Notes: generated by a model not told the origin, from the sequence alone. A stretch of 18,945 nucleotides of DNA from an uncultured Lysobacteraceae bacterium (GCA_946482585.1 CAMLSI010000028.1:1-18945); one strand, 5' to 3'. Shown: positions 6,782 through 14,239, counted from the first letter of the stretch. Translations and numbers: made by a program.

Positions 6782-8143
6782 ATGACGAACGCCATCGGGC
6801 GCGGGTTCGCGTTCCTGCTGCTGCTCGCCGCCGCCAAGGCGTTCGCCGCGCCCGGCGTCGATGCCGCAACGTTCCTGCGCAAAGGCGCGCACCGCGCCGA
6901 CACCGTGCGCGTGACGGGCGTGAAGTCCGGCGATGCGACACTCACGCTGGACCTGCGCCGCTTCGAGGTGTTCGCGCGCAACGCCGAGCTGCGCGCCGAC
7001 GACGGCCACGGCCGCGTGCAACGCCTGCCGCGGCCGCGCACGCGCTACTACGCCGGCCGCGTGGAAGAAACCGGAGCTGCCGTATTTCTCGCTGTCGAAG
7101 AGGACGGTCGCGCGCGCGGTATCGTCGACCGCGGCGGCACGGCTGCCTCGCTCGATGCGGAGGCGACTCACAGCCTGCGCCTGGTGCCGATCGACACGAG
7201 CGCGCCGCGCACGGACGGCGGCTTCCGCTGCAGCAGCGACGAACTGGATCAGGCGCGCGCCATCGTCGAGAACGCGCAGGCCGCGGCACCGGCAACGGCA
7301 CGCGCGTCCGGGCCGGGCAAGCGGCCTTATCGCGCGCGGGTCGCGATCGAGACCGACTACCAGTATTTCCAGAAGTTCACCACGGCAGCGCAGGCCGCCG
7401 CCTATGCCGGCGATCTGATCGCCTATGCCTCGACCAAGTACCTCGCCGAGATCGACACGCGGCTCGAGATCGTATTCCTGCGCCTGTGGACCACGGCCGA
7501 TGATCCCTGGGTCGAGACGAGCTCGAACTGCAGCCTCTACGAACTGGGTCTCTACTGGAACACGCACATGACCGGCGTGCCGCGAAGTATCGTCCACATG
7601 CTGAGCGCACGGACCACCGGCGGCGGCGTGGCCTGGATCGGCGGTCTGTGCAGGGCGCCTTTCTCCTCCTCGGTGTCGGGCTGCACGTTCGGCACCGGCG
7701 CGCGCGCCATCGGCGGCGACTACGGCTTCACCGGCAATCTTCGCGCGAATTTCGCGCCGGGCAACCCGCAGGTGCTCTGGGACAGCGTCGCACCGGCACA
7801 CGAGATCGGGCACAACTTCAATTCGCCGCATACGCACTGCTACAACGGTGTCGGCGGGAACGCCGAACCGATCGACAAGTGCTACAACGCGGACAGCAAC
7901 TGCTACTCGGGTGTGCGAACGCTGCCCGGACCGGAGGGCGAGGGCTCCGGAACGATCATGAGCTATTGCCACCTGATCTCCCCCGGCTTCGCCAACATCA
8001 GCATGAGCCTCGGCACGTCGCATCCCCACGGAGTCGCGCCGGAACGCGTGCCGGCGCGCATGTCCGACTACGTCGCGAACCTCGCGCAGACGAATCCCGA
8101 CTGCGTGGTGGACGACACGCTGTTTGCCGACGGCTTCGATTAG
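6782..8143 (+). CDS. Secreted reprolysin-like zinc metalloprotease (metzincin)
   Basis: The 453-residue protein starts at the ATG at 6782, six bases after GGAG; the GTG immediately before it is too close to that site. Residues 1-23 are a signal peptide (FAFLLLLAAAKAFAA). Residues about 24-180 look like a propeptide. The catalytic domain contains HEIGHNFNSPH (residues 340-350), an exact HExxHxxxxxH motif with His340, His344 and His350 for zinc and Glu341 for catalysis, and the metzincin Met-turn TIMSY (Met393). Paired cysteines around 250-380 suggest disulfides, as expected outside the cell. The C-terminus is DDTLFADGFD, an acidic-aromatic tail I recall from many secreted proteins of Rhodanobacteraceae-like bacteria, perhaps a sorting or processing tag. 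It degrades protein extracellularly; substrate is unknown. It resembles M12B/M72-like bacterial peptidases. Confidence 0.87.
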   Translation: MTNAIGRGFAFLLLLAAAKAFAAPGVDAATFLRKGAHRADTVRVTGVKSGDATLTLDLRRFEVFARNAELRADDGHGRVQRLPRPRTRYYAGRVEETGAAVFLAVEEDGRARGIVDRGGTAASLDAEATHSLRLVPIDTSAPRTDGGFRCSSDELDQARAIVENAQAAAPATARASGPGKRPYRARVAIETDYQYFQKFTTAAQAAAYAGDLIAYASTKYLAEIDTRLEIVFLRLWTTADDPWVETSSNCSLYELGLYWNTHMTGVPRSIVHMLSARTTGGGVAWIGGLCRAPFSSSVSGCTFGTGARAIGGDYGFTGNLRANFAPGNPQVLWDSVAPAHEIGHNFNSPHTHCYNGVGGNAEPIDKCYNADSNCYSGVRTLPGPEGEGSGTIMSYCHLISPGFANISMSLGTSHPHGVAPERVPARMSDYVANLAQTNPDCVVDDTLFADGFD

Positions 8144-8277
8144 GACAAGGCGGCTCGTTCCTCGATGACCCGCACGGGCGAACGGAAAATGGCCCGGCAG
8201 TCGCGAAACCGGGAGTACCGCATCAGATCGCCGACGGTTCTGAGCACGCGGGACGCGAAACGCGCGCCTTCTCCCAA

Positions 8278-8304
8278 GTCGAATCCTTCCGGGTCGAATC
8301 CTTC
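8278..8304 (+). repeat. Short direct repeat of 12 bases
   Basis: GTCGAATCCTTC occurs at 8278-8289 and again at 8293-8304, a 15-base period, in the 244-base space between the convergent protease and methyltransferase genes. Nothing else is recognisable in that space. Confidence 0.6.
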
Positions 8305-8387
8305 ATTGTAGAGACTCGAAAAGGAAAGGCCTGACCTACGCGCCCCAGGGATGGGAAACGACGCTGCGTCGAAATGGCGGCGGCGAT

Positions 8388-9230
8388 TCAGCGCCGCACC
8401 GCGAGCACGCCGTCGAGCGCGAGCTCAGCCTTGAAACCGGCCTTCTCCAGTCGCTTCTGCACTTCGCGCGGCACGTCGCGTCCGCTCGTGAGCTTGTTCG
8501 GAGTGCCGGTGTAGTGGAACAGGCGTCCGCCGCGGCGCAGCACTCGCGCGAGCTGATCGTAGAACGCCTGCGAATACAGCTCGCCGGCGATGCCGAAACG
8601 CGGCGGGTCATGGAGCGCCGCATCCACCGATGCGTCGCCGAGCTGCGCGATCGCCTGCGACACGTCCGCATGCACGAGCTGCAGGCGGCCGCCGGCCGCC
8701 GCCGAATCCGGATCCGGCGACCACGCGTTCACGGTGCGCAGCCAGAGCACGTCGGCGTTCTTCTCGAACGACCGGATGCGTGCGACGCCGGCGTCGAGAC
8801 AGCACGCCGCGAAGTAGCCGAGGCCGCCGCAGGTGTCGAGCACGGACTTGCCGCGCGGCTCGATCAGCGCGACCTTGCGGCGCGCATCGTCGACCGGCGA
8901 TTCCTTCGACGTCGGCAGCATCTTGATGCCGTCGATCTCGAACGTGGGCGCGCCCCACTCGGTCGGCACCAGCTTGATCAGCGAACCGGAAAACCGCGAC
9001 ACCGGCGCGAACGCGCCGCCGTCCCAGTAGTAGATCGTGCGGGCCTTGAGCGACTCCGGATACGGATAGTTCGCGCCGTTCCACTGCCAGGACCGCGTGC
9101 CCAGCTGCGCCTCGCCGCGCGAGCGCTCCAGATCCAGCGAACCGGTCCACGCCGGCTCGCCCGCCTCATGCGCGGCCACCAGAGCGGCGGCCGTGTCCAG
9201 GGTGAGCAGCGGACCGGAATAGTGCGACAC
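8388..9230 (-). CDS. SAM-dependent methyltransferase, COG2521-like (archaeal type)
   Basis: The 280-residue protein starts at the GTG at 9230, preceded by GGGAG nine bases upstream. The in-frame extension to 9431 has no such site and is left out. The N-terminal part (1-100) is family-specific. EIDGIKMLPT (98-107) leads into a Rossmann methyltransferase core. VLDTCGGLGYFAA (130-142) is the SAM-binding motif I. RIRSFEKNADVL (151-162) holds the acidic ribose-binding residue. HADV (187-190) follows. HDPPRFGIAGELYS (207-220) is motif IV with a DPP active-site loop, and GGRLFHYTGTP (234-244) ends the core. The combination of DTCGGLGY, HDPPRF.AGELYS and LFHYTG matches what I recall of the predicted archaeal methyltransferase group COG2521. 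The DPP loop suggests an amino-nitrogen target in nucleic acid or a small molecule, but the substrate is not known. Confidence 0.8.
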   Translation of the reverse strand: MSHYSGPLLTLDTAAALVAAHEAGEPAWTGSLDLERSRGEAQLGTRSWQWNGANYPYPESLKARTIYYWDGGAFAPVSRFSGSLIKLVPTEWGAPTFEIDGIKMLPTSKESPVDDARRKVALIEPRGKSVLDTCGGLGYFAACCLDAGVARIRSFEKNADVLWLRTVNAWSPDPDSAAAGGRLQLVHADVSQAIAQLGDASVDAALHDPPRFGIAGELYSQAFYDQLARVLRRGGRLFHYTGTPNKLTSGRDVPREVQKRLEKAGFKAELALDGVLAVRR

Positions 9231-9639
9231 GATAGAAAACTCCCGAGGCGCCCGATCGATTCGGCCGCAGATCGGGCATTTTCTCAGGATTGACACACGG
9301 ACGGCGAACTCCCGGCTCGATCCGGATCGACGCTCGATCCCTGCGGAGCGCTCCGCCGACGGACAGACGCCACGCGATAGAACGTCCGCACGGCGCGGAA
9401 CCCTCGAAGCCCGAAAGTGCCATCCCGACAAAAATCGCCTTGTCCACTTGAGCGCGCCGGCGCGAACGACGCACTATCGCTTCCAGCGGCGTGATAGCCG
9501 CAACCGCCATGGATCGCTTTGCAAGCAGCCGTCGCCGCAAGCACGGCGAGCCAGCATCGGCCGTCGTCCATGCCGGCAGCCAGGGGGAGCTGCCAGAGGC
9601 CCCGCATTGCCTCGTCACCACGTAGTCCGGGAGTCGGCC
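9231..9639. promoter_or_regulatory. Divergent intergenic region with two 14-base palindromes
   Basis: These 409 bases separate the methyltransferase (minus) from the lipoprotein gene (plus). Two perfect 14-base palindromes lie close together: TCGATCCGGATCGA (9317-9330) and GCGGAGCGCTCCGC (9343-9356). TTGACA at 9290-9295 is an exact -35 hexamer on the plus strand, but the expected -10 position is GC-rich and unconvincing. The remainder shows no gene with a ribosome site. Confidence 0.35.
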
Positions 9640-10611
9640 ATGCGACAACTGCTCGAGTATTCCAGCGGCGAGGGTTCCGTGATCGCCGCGCCATTGCGCC
9701 CTGCCTGCGGCGTCGGTCGCCGTTTCATTCCACTGCTCGTGCTGTTGCTCGCCCTGCTCGGCGGCTGCAGCCAGGCGATCCGCGGCGGCGCGCCGACGAC
9801 GTTGAACGAACCTTCCAGCCCCACTCCGGGAGCCCCGAATCCGTTGCCCGTCGCCGCACAGGAACTCGTCGACGCGAGCACGATCACTGCGCGCAACCAA
9901 GTGCTGCAGCGCCGCCTGATCATGATCGACGCCGCCTACGTGGAATTCATTTCCACCCTGCGCCGGCAGAAGACCATGACCGATCTGGCCACGAGCCTCG
10001 CCGGTCTGGCCATCGGCGTGGCAGGCACGCTGACCGACAGTGTCGGCGCCAAGACCAACTATGCGGCCGCGGGCACGCTGCTCACCGGCGGTGCCGCGGT
10101 CGTCGACCAGACGCTGTACTACGAACAGACCGTGATCGCATTGGTCGCGGCGATGGACGCGAATCGCGCTGCCGTGCGCGTGAACATTCTCAAAGGCATG
10201 AATCAGGACCTTGCCGACTACACCGCCGACGACGCCTACGCCGACCTGCAGACCTACGAACGCGCCGGTACGCTGCTCGCCGCCATCGGCTACGTCCAGG
10301 CAACGGCCAAGCAGGCCAAGGATGCGTCCGATGAAGACATCCGCGACATCGTCGCGCTGACGCCGGCACAGTACGACGCGAAGGTCTGCAACACGCGCAG
10401 CCTGTTCAAGAGCAATCCGAAACGCACCGCGGCCAATCTGATGAGCGTGGCCGGCACGCTGGGCCTTTCCGTGGCGTCGGCCGACCAGAACGACGCGAAC
10501 GCAATCGCCGCGCAAATCAGCCAGCTCAACCGCGACGCGGATACCGACGGCGTCGGCCGCATCGCCGCCGCGCTGTCGAGTGCCGGCGTGCTGATCGACT
10601 GCACACAGTGA
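9640..10611 (+). CDS. Predicted lipoprotein of unknown function
   Basis: The 323-residue protein starts at an ATG with GGGAG six bases upstream; the longer in-frame extension has no such site. Residues 27-43 carry two arginines, a Leu/Val-rich core and the lipobox LGGC (Cys43), so it should be lipidated in the envelope. A low-complexity Pro/Ser/Thr linker (about 53-72) leads to a mostly alpha-helical body. A Gly/Ala/Thr-rich stretch, TDLATSLAGLAIGVAG (about residues 114-129) continuing to about 160, could lie against a membrane. Helical segments follow, including QTLYYEQTVIALVAAMDANR. Cysteines occur near residue 255 and in the last four residues (CTQ end). I recognise no domain. The next gene begins 29 bases downstream with its own ribosome site, so the two are probably cotranscribed. 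Confidence 0.7.
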   Translation: MRQLLEYSSGEGSVIAAPLRPACGVGRRFIPLLVLLLALLGGCSQAIRGGAPTTLNEPSSPTPGAPNPLPVAAQELVDASTITARNQVLQRRLIMIDAAYVEFISTLRRQKTMTDLATSLAGLAIGVAGTLTDSVGAKTNYAAAGTLLTGGAAVVDQTLYYEQTVIALVAAMDANRAAVRVNILKGMNQDLADYTADDAYADLQTYERAGTLLAAIGYVQATAKQAKDASDEDIRDIVALTPAQYDAKVCNTRSLFKSNPKRTAANLMSVAGTLGLSVASADQNDANAIAAQISQLNRDADTDGVGRIAAALSSAGVLIDCTQ

Positions 10612-10640
10612 CGATGCCCCTCCCTGCTCCGGAGACTTCC

Positions 10641-10943
10641 ATGTACCAACGATCCATCCCGGGCAATCTGTCCGTCGACGACATCGCCGACCTGATCGCC
10701 GACGAAGAGGCCGGCGGCTCTCAGTTCGCGGACAACCAGATCCGCCTGTTCAAGCAGTCCGGCAAGCCCGGGGCGATGCGCAACGTCGCCGATTTCAACG
10801 TGCTCGACGACGCGATCCCGAATCGCCCGACCGTCATCGTCAAGGGCAGCGCGCCGCCGGCCGGCCTCGCGCTCGCCTGGACCGGCAACATGCTGGTCAA
10901 GGGCACGTCGACCGTAGTGGAGCTGTACCGCAAGCCGGCCTGA
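10641..10943 (+). CDS. Small hypothetical protein (100 residues), operon with lipoprotein
   Basis: The start is the ATG at 10641, with GGAG six bases upstream. An in-frame GTG at 10608 that overlaps the previous stop is possible but has no ribosome site. The protein has an acidic N-terminal helix, VDDIADLIADEEAGG (12-26), and a C-terminal beta-rich part, PTVIVKGSAPPAGLALAW (63-80), ending TVVELYRKP. There is no signal peptide, membrane segment or cysteine, so it is probably cytoplasmic. Tight spacing behind the lipoprotein gene suggests a shared transcript. No family is recognised. Confidence 0.62.
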   Translation: MYQRSIPGNLSVDDIADLIADEEAGGSQFADNQIRLFKQSGKPGAMRNVADFNVLDDAIPNRPTVIVKGSAPPAGLALAWTGNMLVKGTSTVVELYRKPA

Positions 10944-11050
10944 GCGAGGCTGCGCAAAACCGCGTCGAGGTCGGTTGCTGCGTGCGCCGCCTCGGCTCGT
11001 TGAACCCTCGTGCGGTTCGGAAGTCACAATGGCAACCCCGTTTCCGCCGC

Positions 11051-11062
11051 TACACTGGCCGC
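11051..11062 (+). promoter_or_regulatory. Possible -10 box for a leaderless transcript
   Basis: TACACT (11051-11056) lies six bases before the ATG at 11063, which has no Shine-Dalgarno sequence. A start of transcription at or next to the ATG would fit. No convincing -35 is seen, so this is tentative. Confidence 0.3.
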
Positions 11063-11437
11063 ATGCCGTTCGCCTCCCTCGCCCGCTGGTCCCTGCGCAT
11101 CGTCCTGGCCCTGTGCCTGGTCGTCTCGGGCATGGCCGTGGGATTGGGCGGCGATCGCGGCGAGCCTGGCGATGCGGCGGCGTCGACATCGATGCCGTCG
11201 CAAACCCCGGCCGCCATGCCTTGTCACGGCGGGGTCCAGTCCGACGCCAGTGACGATGCGCCCTGCGATTGCTGTCCGCAGCGCAGTTGCGACACTGCAG
11301 CCTGTTCGCTGATGGGCTGCATTCCGGCCGTCCTGCGTGTCGCGGCAACGCCGCCGGCCGCAGCGCCGGGGCCGGTTCTCTCGATCGCGCCGCCTTCGGC
11401 GCGCCTCGAACCGCCGCTGAGACCGCCGATCGCCTGA
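11063..11437 (+). CDS. CopL-like Cys-rich exported metal-binding protein
   Basis: The 124-residue protein starts at the ATG at 11063, chosen because it places a signal sequence (SLRIVLALCLVVSGMAVG, residues 10-27) at the N-terminus; a 27-residue in-frame extension is basic and lacks one. After a Ser/Ala/Pro linker comes a cluster of metal ligands: PCHGG (53-57), then CDCC (68-71), C76, C81 and C86, with Met44, Met52 and Met84 nearby. The tail is Pro/Ala-rich. Size, signal and Cys/His cluster resemble the CopL family that accompanies copper-resistance genes in xanthomonads, but the match is by architecture only. DUF2946-like proteins are an alternative. It heads a run of metal-related genes, so a role in periplasmic metal sensing or buffering is inferred. 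Confidence 0.6.
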   Translation: MPFASLARWSLRIVLALCLVVSGMAVGLGGDRGEPGDAAASTSMPSQTPAAMPCHGGVQSDASDDAPCDCCPQRSCDTAACSLMGCIPAVLRVAATPPAAAPGPVLSIAPPSARLEPPLRPPIA

Positions 11438-11505
11438 CTTCTCCGCCGTATTCACGAGCGCCCTGCGCTCCCTGGCCGCGCTGCGGCCGTTGACGGAGAA
11501 CGACC

Positions 11506-12159
11506 ATGAACTTTTTTCGATGTCTGGCCGCAGCGGCGCTGCTGGCCGGTGTTCCTGTTTGCGCGTGGTCGAAGCCCATCGCGTTCGCGCGCGGCACGAC
11601 GGCAATGGCCGAGTACGGAGCCGGCACCATGAACGAGATCCAGGCGTTCTACGCGCCGCGCTATTGGTGGTCTGCCGGCGCGAGCTGGCTCGAGCTGCGC
11701 AGCGAAGACGGCCGGATCCGCCGTGAGATCGGGCTCGCGCGCGTCAATCTTCTGGCCAGGCGATGGAACCTGCCTGGTGCGCAGGCCAACGTGTTCGTCT
11801 GGGGCGGTCTCGGTCGCGCGACCGGCAGCGATTTCGCCGGCAGCACGCTCGCGCGAAATGCGGGATTCCAGGCCGACTACGAAACACGCCGCGTCTATGC
11901 GGCATTCCGTTCGGATCTCGAAGAAAGCGCGCACTACGCGCACCGGATCGACACGCTGCAGCTCGGCTGGGCGCCCTACGCGCACGACTACGACCGCCTT
12001 GCGACCTGGCTCGTCGTACAGGGTCGCCGCTACACGGGCGATCTGGCTCCGGGCACCGAGACCGCGTTTCTGCTGCGTCTTTTCAAGGGCGGCATCTGGA
12101 TCGAAGCCGGCGCGACGCGCGACGGCAAGCTCCAGGCCATGGCCATGTTCAATTTCTGA
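11506..12159 (+). CDS. Predicted outer-membrane beta-barrel protein in metal cassette
   Basis: The 217-residue protein starts at an ATG with GGAG seven bases upstream. Residues 1-22 are a signal peptide ending CAWSK. The mature part alternates hydrophobic and polar residues in amphipathic strands rich in Tyr, Trp and Arg, such as EIQAFYAPRYWWSAGASWLEL (45-65 region), ANVFVWGGLGRA (94-105), RRVYAAFRSDLE (128-139), TLQLGWAPYA (150-159) and GGIWIEAGATRD (195-206). It ends AMAMFNF with a C-terminal Phe, as expected of an outer-membrane barrel recognised by the BAM complex. It starts 69 bases after the CopL-like gene and ends 13 bases before the HMA-protein gene, so it is part of the same transcript. 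A role in metal passage or efflux across the outer membrane is inferred from neighbours only. Confidence 0.66.
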   Translation: MNFFRCLAAAALLAGVPVCAWSKPIAFARGTTAMAEYGAGTMNEIQAFYAPRYWWSAGASWLELRSEDGRIRREIGLARVNLLARRWNLPGAQANVFVWGGLGRATGSDFAGSTLARNAGFQADYETRRVYAAFRSDLEESAHYAHRIDTLQLGWAPYAHDYDRLATWLVVQGRRYTGDLAPGTETAFLLRLFKGGIWIEAGATRDGKLQAMAMFNF

Positions 12160-12171
12160 GGAATCGCCATC

Positions 12172-12501
12172 ATGAAATTCCAGACGTTGTTCGCGGTGCC
12201 GTTCGCACTGCTGCTGTCGCTGGCCGCGCAGGCCAAGACCATCGAGATGGACGTGAACGGGCTGGTCTGCGCGTTCTGCGCCCAGGGCATCGAGAAGACG
12301 CTCAAGGGCTTCGCCGCGACCGACGGCGTGCTCGTGAACCTGGAGCATCGTCTCGTCGCCGTCGCGTTGAAAGACGACGCCGACATCGACGACGCGACGT
12401 TGCGCCGGGCATTGACCGAGGCGGGTTATACGGTCGTCTCGATCCGCCGCACCGACACGTCGCTGGAAGCGCTCCGCTCCGGGATGAAGCCTCATGAATA
12501 G
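12172..12501 (+). CDS. Periplasmic heavy-metal-associated (HMA, MerP-like) protein
   Basis: The 109-residue protein starts at an ATG with GAGGA nine bases upstream. Residues 1-21 are a signal peptide (LFAVPFALLLSLAAQA). The mature part is one ferredoxin-like HMA domain: TIEMDVNGLVCAFCAQGIEK (23-42) carries the CxxC metal pair (Cys33 and Cys36), and LVNLEHRLVAVAL (54-66) and ALTEAGYTVVSI (80-91) supply the later strands and the Tyr-containing loop. Family members bind Hg(II), Cu(I) or similar soft metals. MerP hands mercury to MerT, and here a MerT-like gene overlaps the end by eight bases, which supports an analogous hand-off. The exact metal cannot be read; the CopL-like neighbour favours copper. 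Confidence 0.85.
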   Translation: MKFQTLFAVPFALLLSLAAQAKTIEMDVNGLVCAFCAQGIEKTLKGFAATDGVLVNLEHRLVAVALKDDADIDDATLRRALTEAGYTVVSIRRTDTSLEALRSGMKPHE

Positions 12502-12892
12502 CGCGACGGACGACCTGACCGCCGGGCGCCGCCGCCTCGGACTCAGCATCGCGGCGCTGCTGGCCGGCGGCGGAACCCTGGTGTGCTGCGTGCTGCCGGC
12601 GGTCCTGGTGGCGTTCGGCGCCGGCGCCGCGCTGGCCAGCCTCGTATCGGCCGTGCCGGCGCTGATCTGGATGTCGGTCCACAAGGCCGCCGTCTTCGGC
12701 GCCGCCGGCGCGTTGCTCGCGGCATCGGGCGCGATGCTGTGGCGCGCGCGCGGGGCCCCCTGTCCGGCCGATCCCGCGCTCGCGCGGCATTGCGCGCGCC
12801 TACGCCGTGCGAGCGTCGTGCTCTGGCTCGTCGCCCTGACGTGCGTCGCCATCGGTGCGCTGTTCGCATTCGCGTTGCCGCTGCTGGCCTGA
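12494..12892 (+). CDS. MerT-like inner-membrane metal transporter
   Basis: The 132-residue protein starts at an ATG inside the last codons of the HMA gene (eight-base overlap), implying translational coupling. It has about four hydrophobic segments (about 17-38, 42-60, 64-83 and 107-130). The first contains a vicinal pair CC (31-32) in GGTLVCCVLPAVL, the hallmark of MerT-type proteins. A loop between the third and fourth segments holds Cys90 and Cys100, comparable in place to the second Cys pair of MerT. In mercury resistance, MerT accepts the ion from MerP and passes it inward to MerA; no reductase is present here. Import of an essential metal or metal delivery for sensing is possible. Similarity is by topology and cysteine pattern. 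Confidence 0.72.
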   Translation: MNSATDDLTAGRRRLGLSIAALLAGGGTLVCCVLPAVLVAFGAGAALASLVSAVPALIWMSVHKAAVFGAAGALLAASGAMLWRARGAPCPADPALARHCARLRRASVVLWLVALTCVAIGALFAFALPLLA

Positions 12893-12900
12893 AGCCGTCC

Positions 12901-12953
12901 GCGCCGGCCGTCTCCCGACGCGCCGGCGCGGGCGAAGCCTCGTTCCGCTTCGC
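12901..12953. terminator. Hairpins between convergent genes
   Basis: GCGCCGGC (12901-12908) pairs with 12922-12929, and GCGAAG (12932-12937) pairs with 12948-12953. They lie in the 73 bases between the stops of the MerT-like and DUF2147 genes, where a bidirectional terminator is expected. There is no T-run. Confidence 0.35.
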
Positions 12954-12965
12954 ACGGAAGCCCGA

Positions 12966-13421
12966 TCAGCCGCGGCACATGGACGATGACCGCCGCCAGA
13001 GTTGCGTCCGGCACACGAACAGCAGGCAGCCGCGCACTTCGAGCAGGTCCTGCGTACGCAGACGCACTCTCGCGTCGTAGGTGCGCCCGCTCTCGGGATC
13101 GTAGATCGTGCCGTCGTCCCAGGTATCCGGTCCCGACGCGCGCAACCCCCGCAGCAACACGAGCCCGACGAGCGGCATCGCGCGAAGCGCCTCGCTCGGA
13201 TTGTTCCGGTCGCGCGGCGGCGCGCCGTTCTCGTCGGCCGACTCCCACAGCCAGGCAATCGTGCCGCAGAACCGTTCGCCGTCTTCCGCGCAGGTCGCGA
13301 CGTCGATCCTGGCGGCGTGGCCCTGACTGACCCATTCGCCGACGAGGGAAGCGGACATCGCCGCGGGTGCCGTCACTAGCAGGGCCAGCATCGACAGCCA
13401 CTGTTTGCCGAGGACGTTCAC
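12966..13421 (-). CDS. Exported DUF2147 family protein
   Basis: The 151-residue protein starts at a GTG (13421) that overlaps the upstream hydroxylase stop as GTGA; AGGAG lies eight bases upstream. Residues 1-24 are a signal peptide (WLSMLALLVTAPAAMSA). The body shows the DUF2147 pattern: VGEWVSQGHAARIDVATC (27-44), FCGTIAWLWE (51-60), then WDDGTIYDPESGRTYDARV (101-119) and LEVRGCLLFVCRTQLWRR (126-143). The family is a small periplasmic beta-barrel-like domain of unknown biochemical role. The longer open frame upstream is the shadow of the hydroxylase gene. Overlap implies coupled translation, so the two products may act together in envelope lipid metabolism; that link is inference. Confidence 0.84.
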   Translation of the reverse strand: MNVLGKQWLSMLALLVTAPAAMSASLVGEWVSQGHAARIDVATCAEDGERFCGTIAWLWESADENGAPPRDRNNPSEALRAMPLVGLVLLRGLRASGPDTWDDGTIYDPESGRTYDARVRLRTQDLLEVRGCLLFVCRTQLWRRSSSMCRG

Positions 13422-14239
13422 GAGCGGGACTCCTCCGCGACGGGCACGCGTCCGGGCTCGTGTCGCATCCGCTCGATCAGCGTCCGCAGGCGTTCGCGAT
13501 ACTCGGGATGCTCCGTGCCGCACATCCGGTCCCACCACGTGAAATAGAGTCCGAAGTTGTGCCGCCCGCCGGCGTGGTGCAGATCGTGGTGCAGCGTGGT
13601 CGTGAGCCAGCGTCCCCACCAGCCCTCGAGCCAGCGAACCGGTTCCGGCTCGATGCCGCAATGCCCGAAGGCGTTGCGAAGGACCTGATGCAGAGCCCAG
13701 ACGACGATGACGCCGACGTGCGTCGGCACGACGAGCAGGTACAGCGGCAGGAACACGGCGTGGACGAACGCCTCGCCGAACGAGAACGAATAGGCGGCCC
13801 ACTGAGTCGGCGCGACCGAGCGGTGATGCACGCGATGCATCCGGCGAAACAGCACGCGGCCATGCATCCCGCGATGCGTCCAGTAGAAATAGGCGTCGTG
13901 GGCGACGACGATCAGCACGAGACTGAGCAGCCAGTACGCCCAGCCGAACGATGCGGCCTTCGTGTAGACGTGCAGGACGCCGTGCACGGCGCCGTGATGC
14001 ACGACCAGGCCCATGCTCGCGAACACGGCGACGGCACCGATGGAGTGCCGGAACTCGCGCCAGCGCTGGCCGTCCGCCGGCCGACGATCCCGCACCGACC
14101 GCCGCGCGCGAAACCGCACCGTCGCACAGGCGAGCACCAGCGTCACGATCCCGGCCGCGAGCAGATAGCGCCCCAGGTCCTGAGCTGCGACGGCGGGCCA
14201 CGGTGCGGCCAGGGCCGCCAGGCTGTCCCACATTTCCAT
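13418..14239 (-). CDS. Membrane fatty acid hydroxylase / sterol desaturase family protein
   Basis: The 273-residue protein starts at the ATG at 14239, with AGGAG six bases upstream; the 21-residue in-frame extension lacks a ribosome site. Four or more membrane segments are visible. The di-iron His motifs of the fatty acid hydroxylase superfamily occur in order: HDAYFYWTHR, then HRVHHRS, then HHDLHHAGGRHNFGLYFTWW followed by DRMCGT, the usual WDR..GT ending. Members use a non-haem di-iron centre with oxygen to hydroxylate or desaturate lipids in the inner membrane; the substrate here is unknown. The next gene (DUF2147) overlaps by four bases and a membrane-bound AraC-type regulator is divergent, so the pair is probably under its control. 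Confidence 0.88.
   Translation of the reverse strand: MEMWDSLAALAAPWPAVAAQDLGRYLLAAGIVTLVLACATVRFRARRSVRDRRPADGQRWREFRHSIGAVAVFASMGLVVHHGAVHGVLHVYTKAASFGWAYWLLSLVLIVVAHDAYFYWTHRGMHGRVLFRRMHRVHHRSVAPTQWAAYSFSFGEAFVHAVFLPLYLLVVPTHVGVIVVWALHQVLRNAFGHCGIEPEPVRWLEGWWGRWLTTTLHHDLHHAGGRHNFGLYFTWWDRMCGTEHPEYRERLRTLIERMRHEPGRVPVAEESRS

Noticed and set aside
8285..8304. T-arm-like GGGTCGAATCC suggesting a tRNA
   Set aside because: No acceptor, D or anticodon stems can be formed around it, and the match is explained by a short direct repeat.
9231..9431. Extension of the methyltransferase containing CPICG
   Set aside because: No ribosome site. The GTG at 9230 has GGGAG at good distance and the family begins near there.
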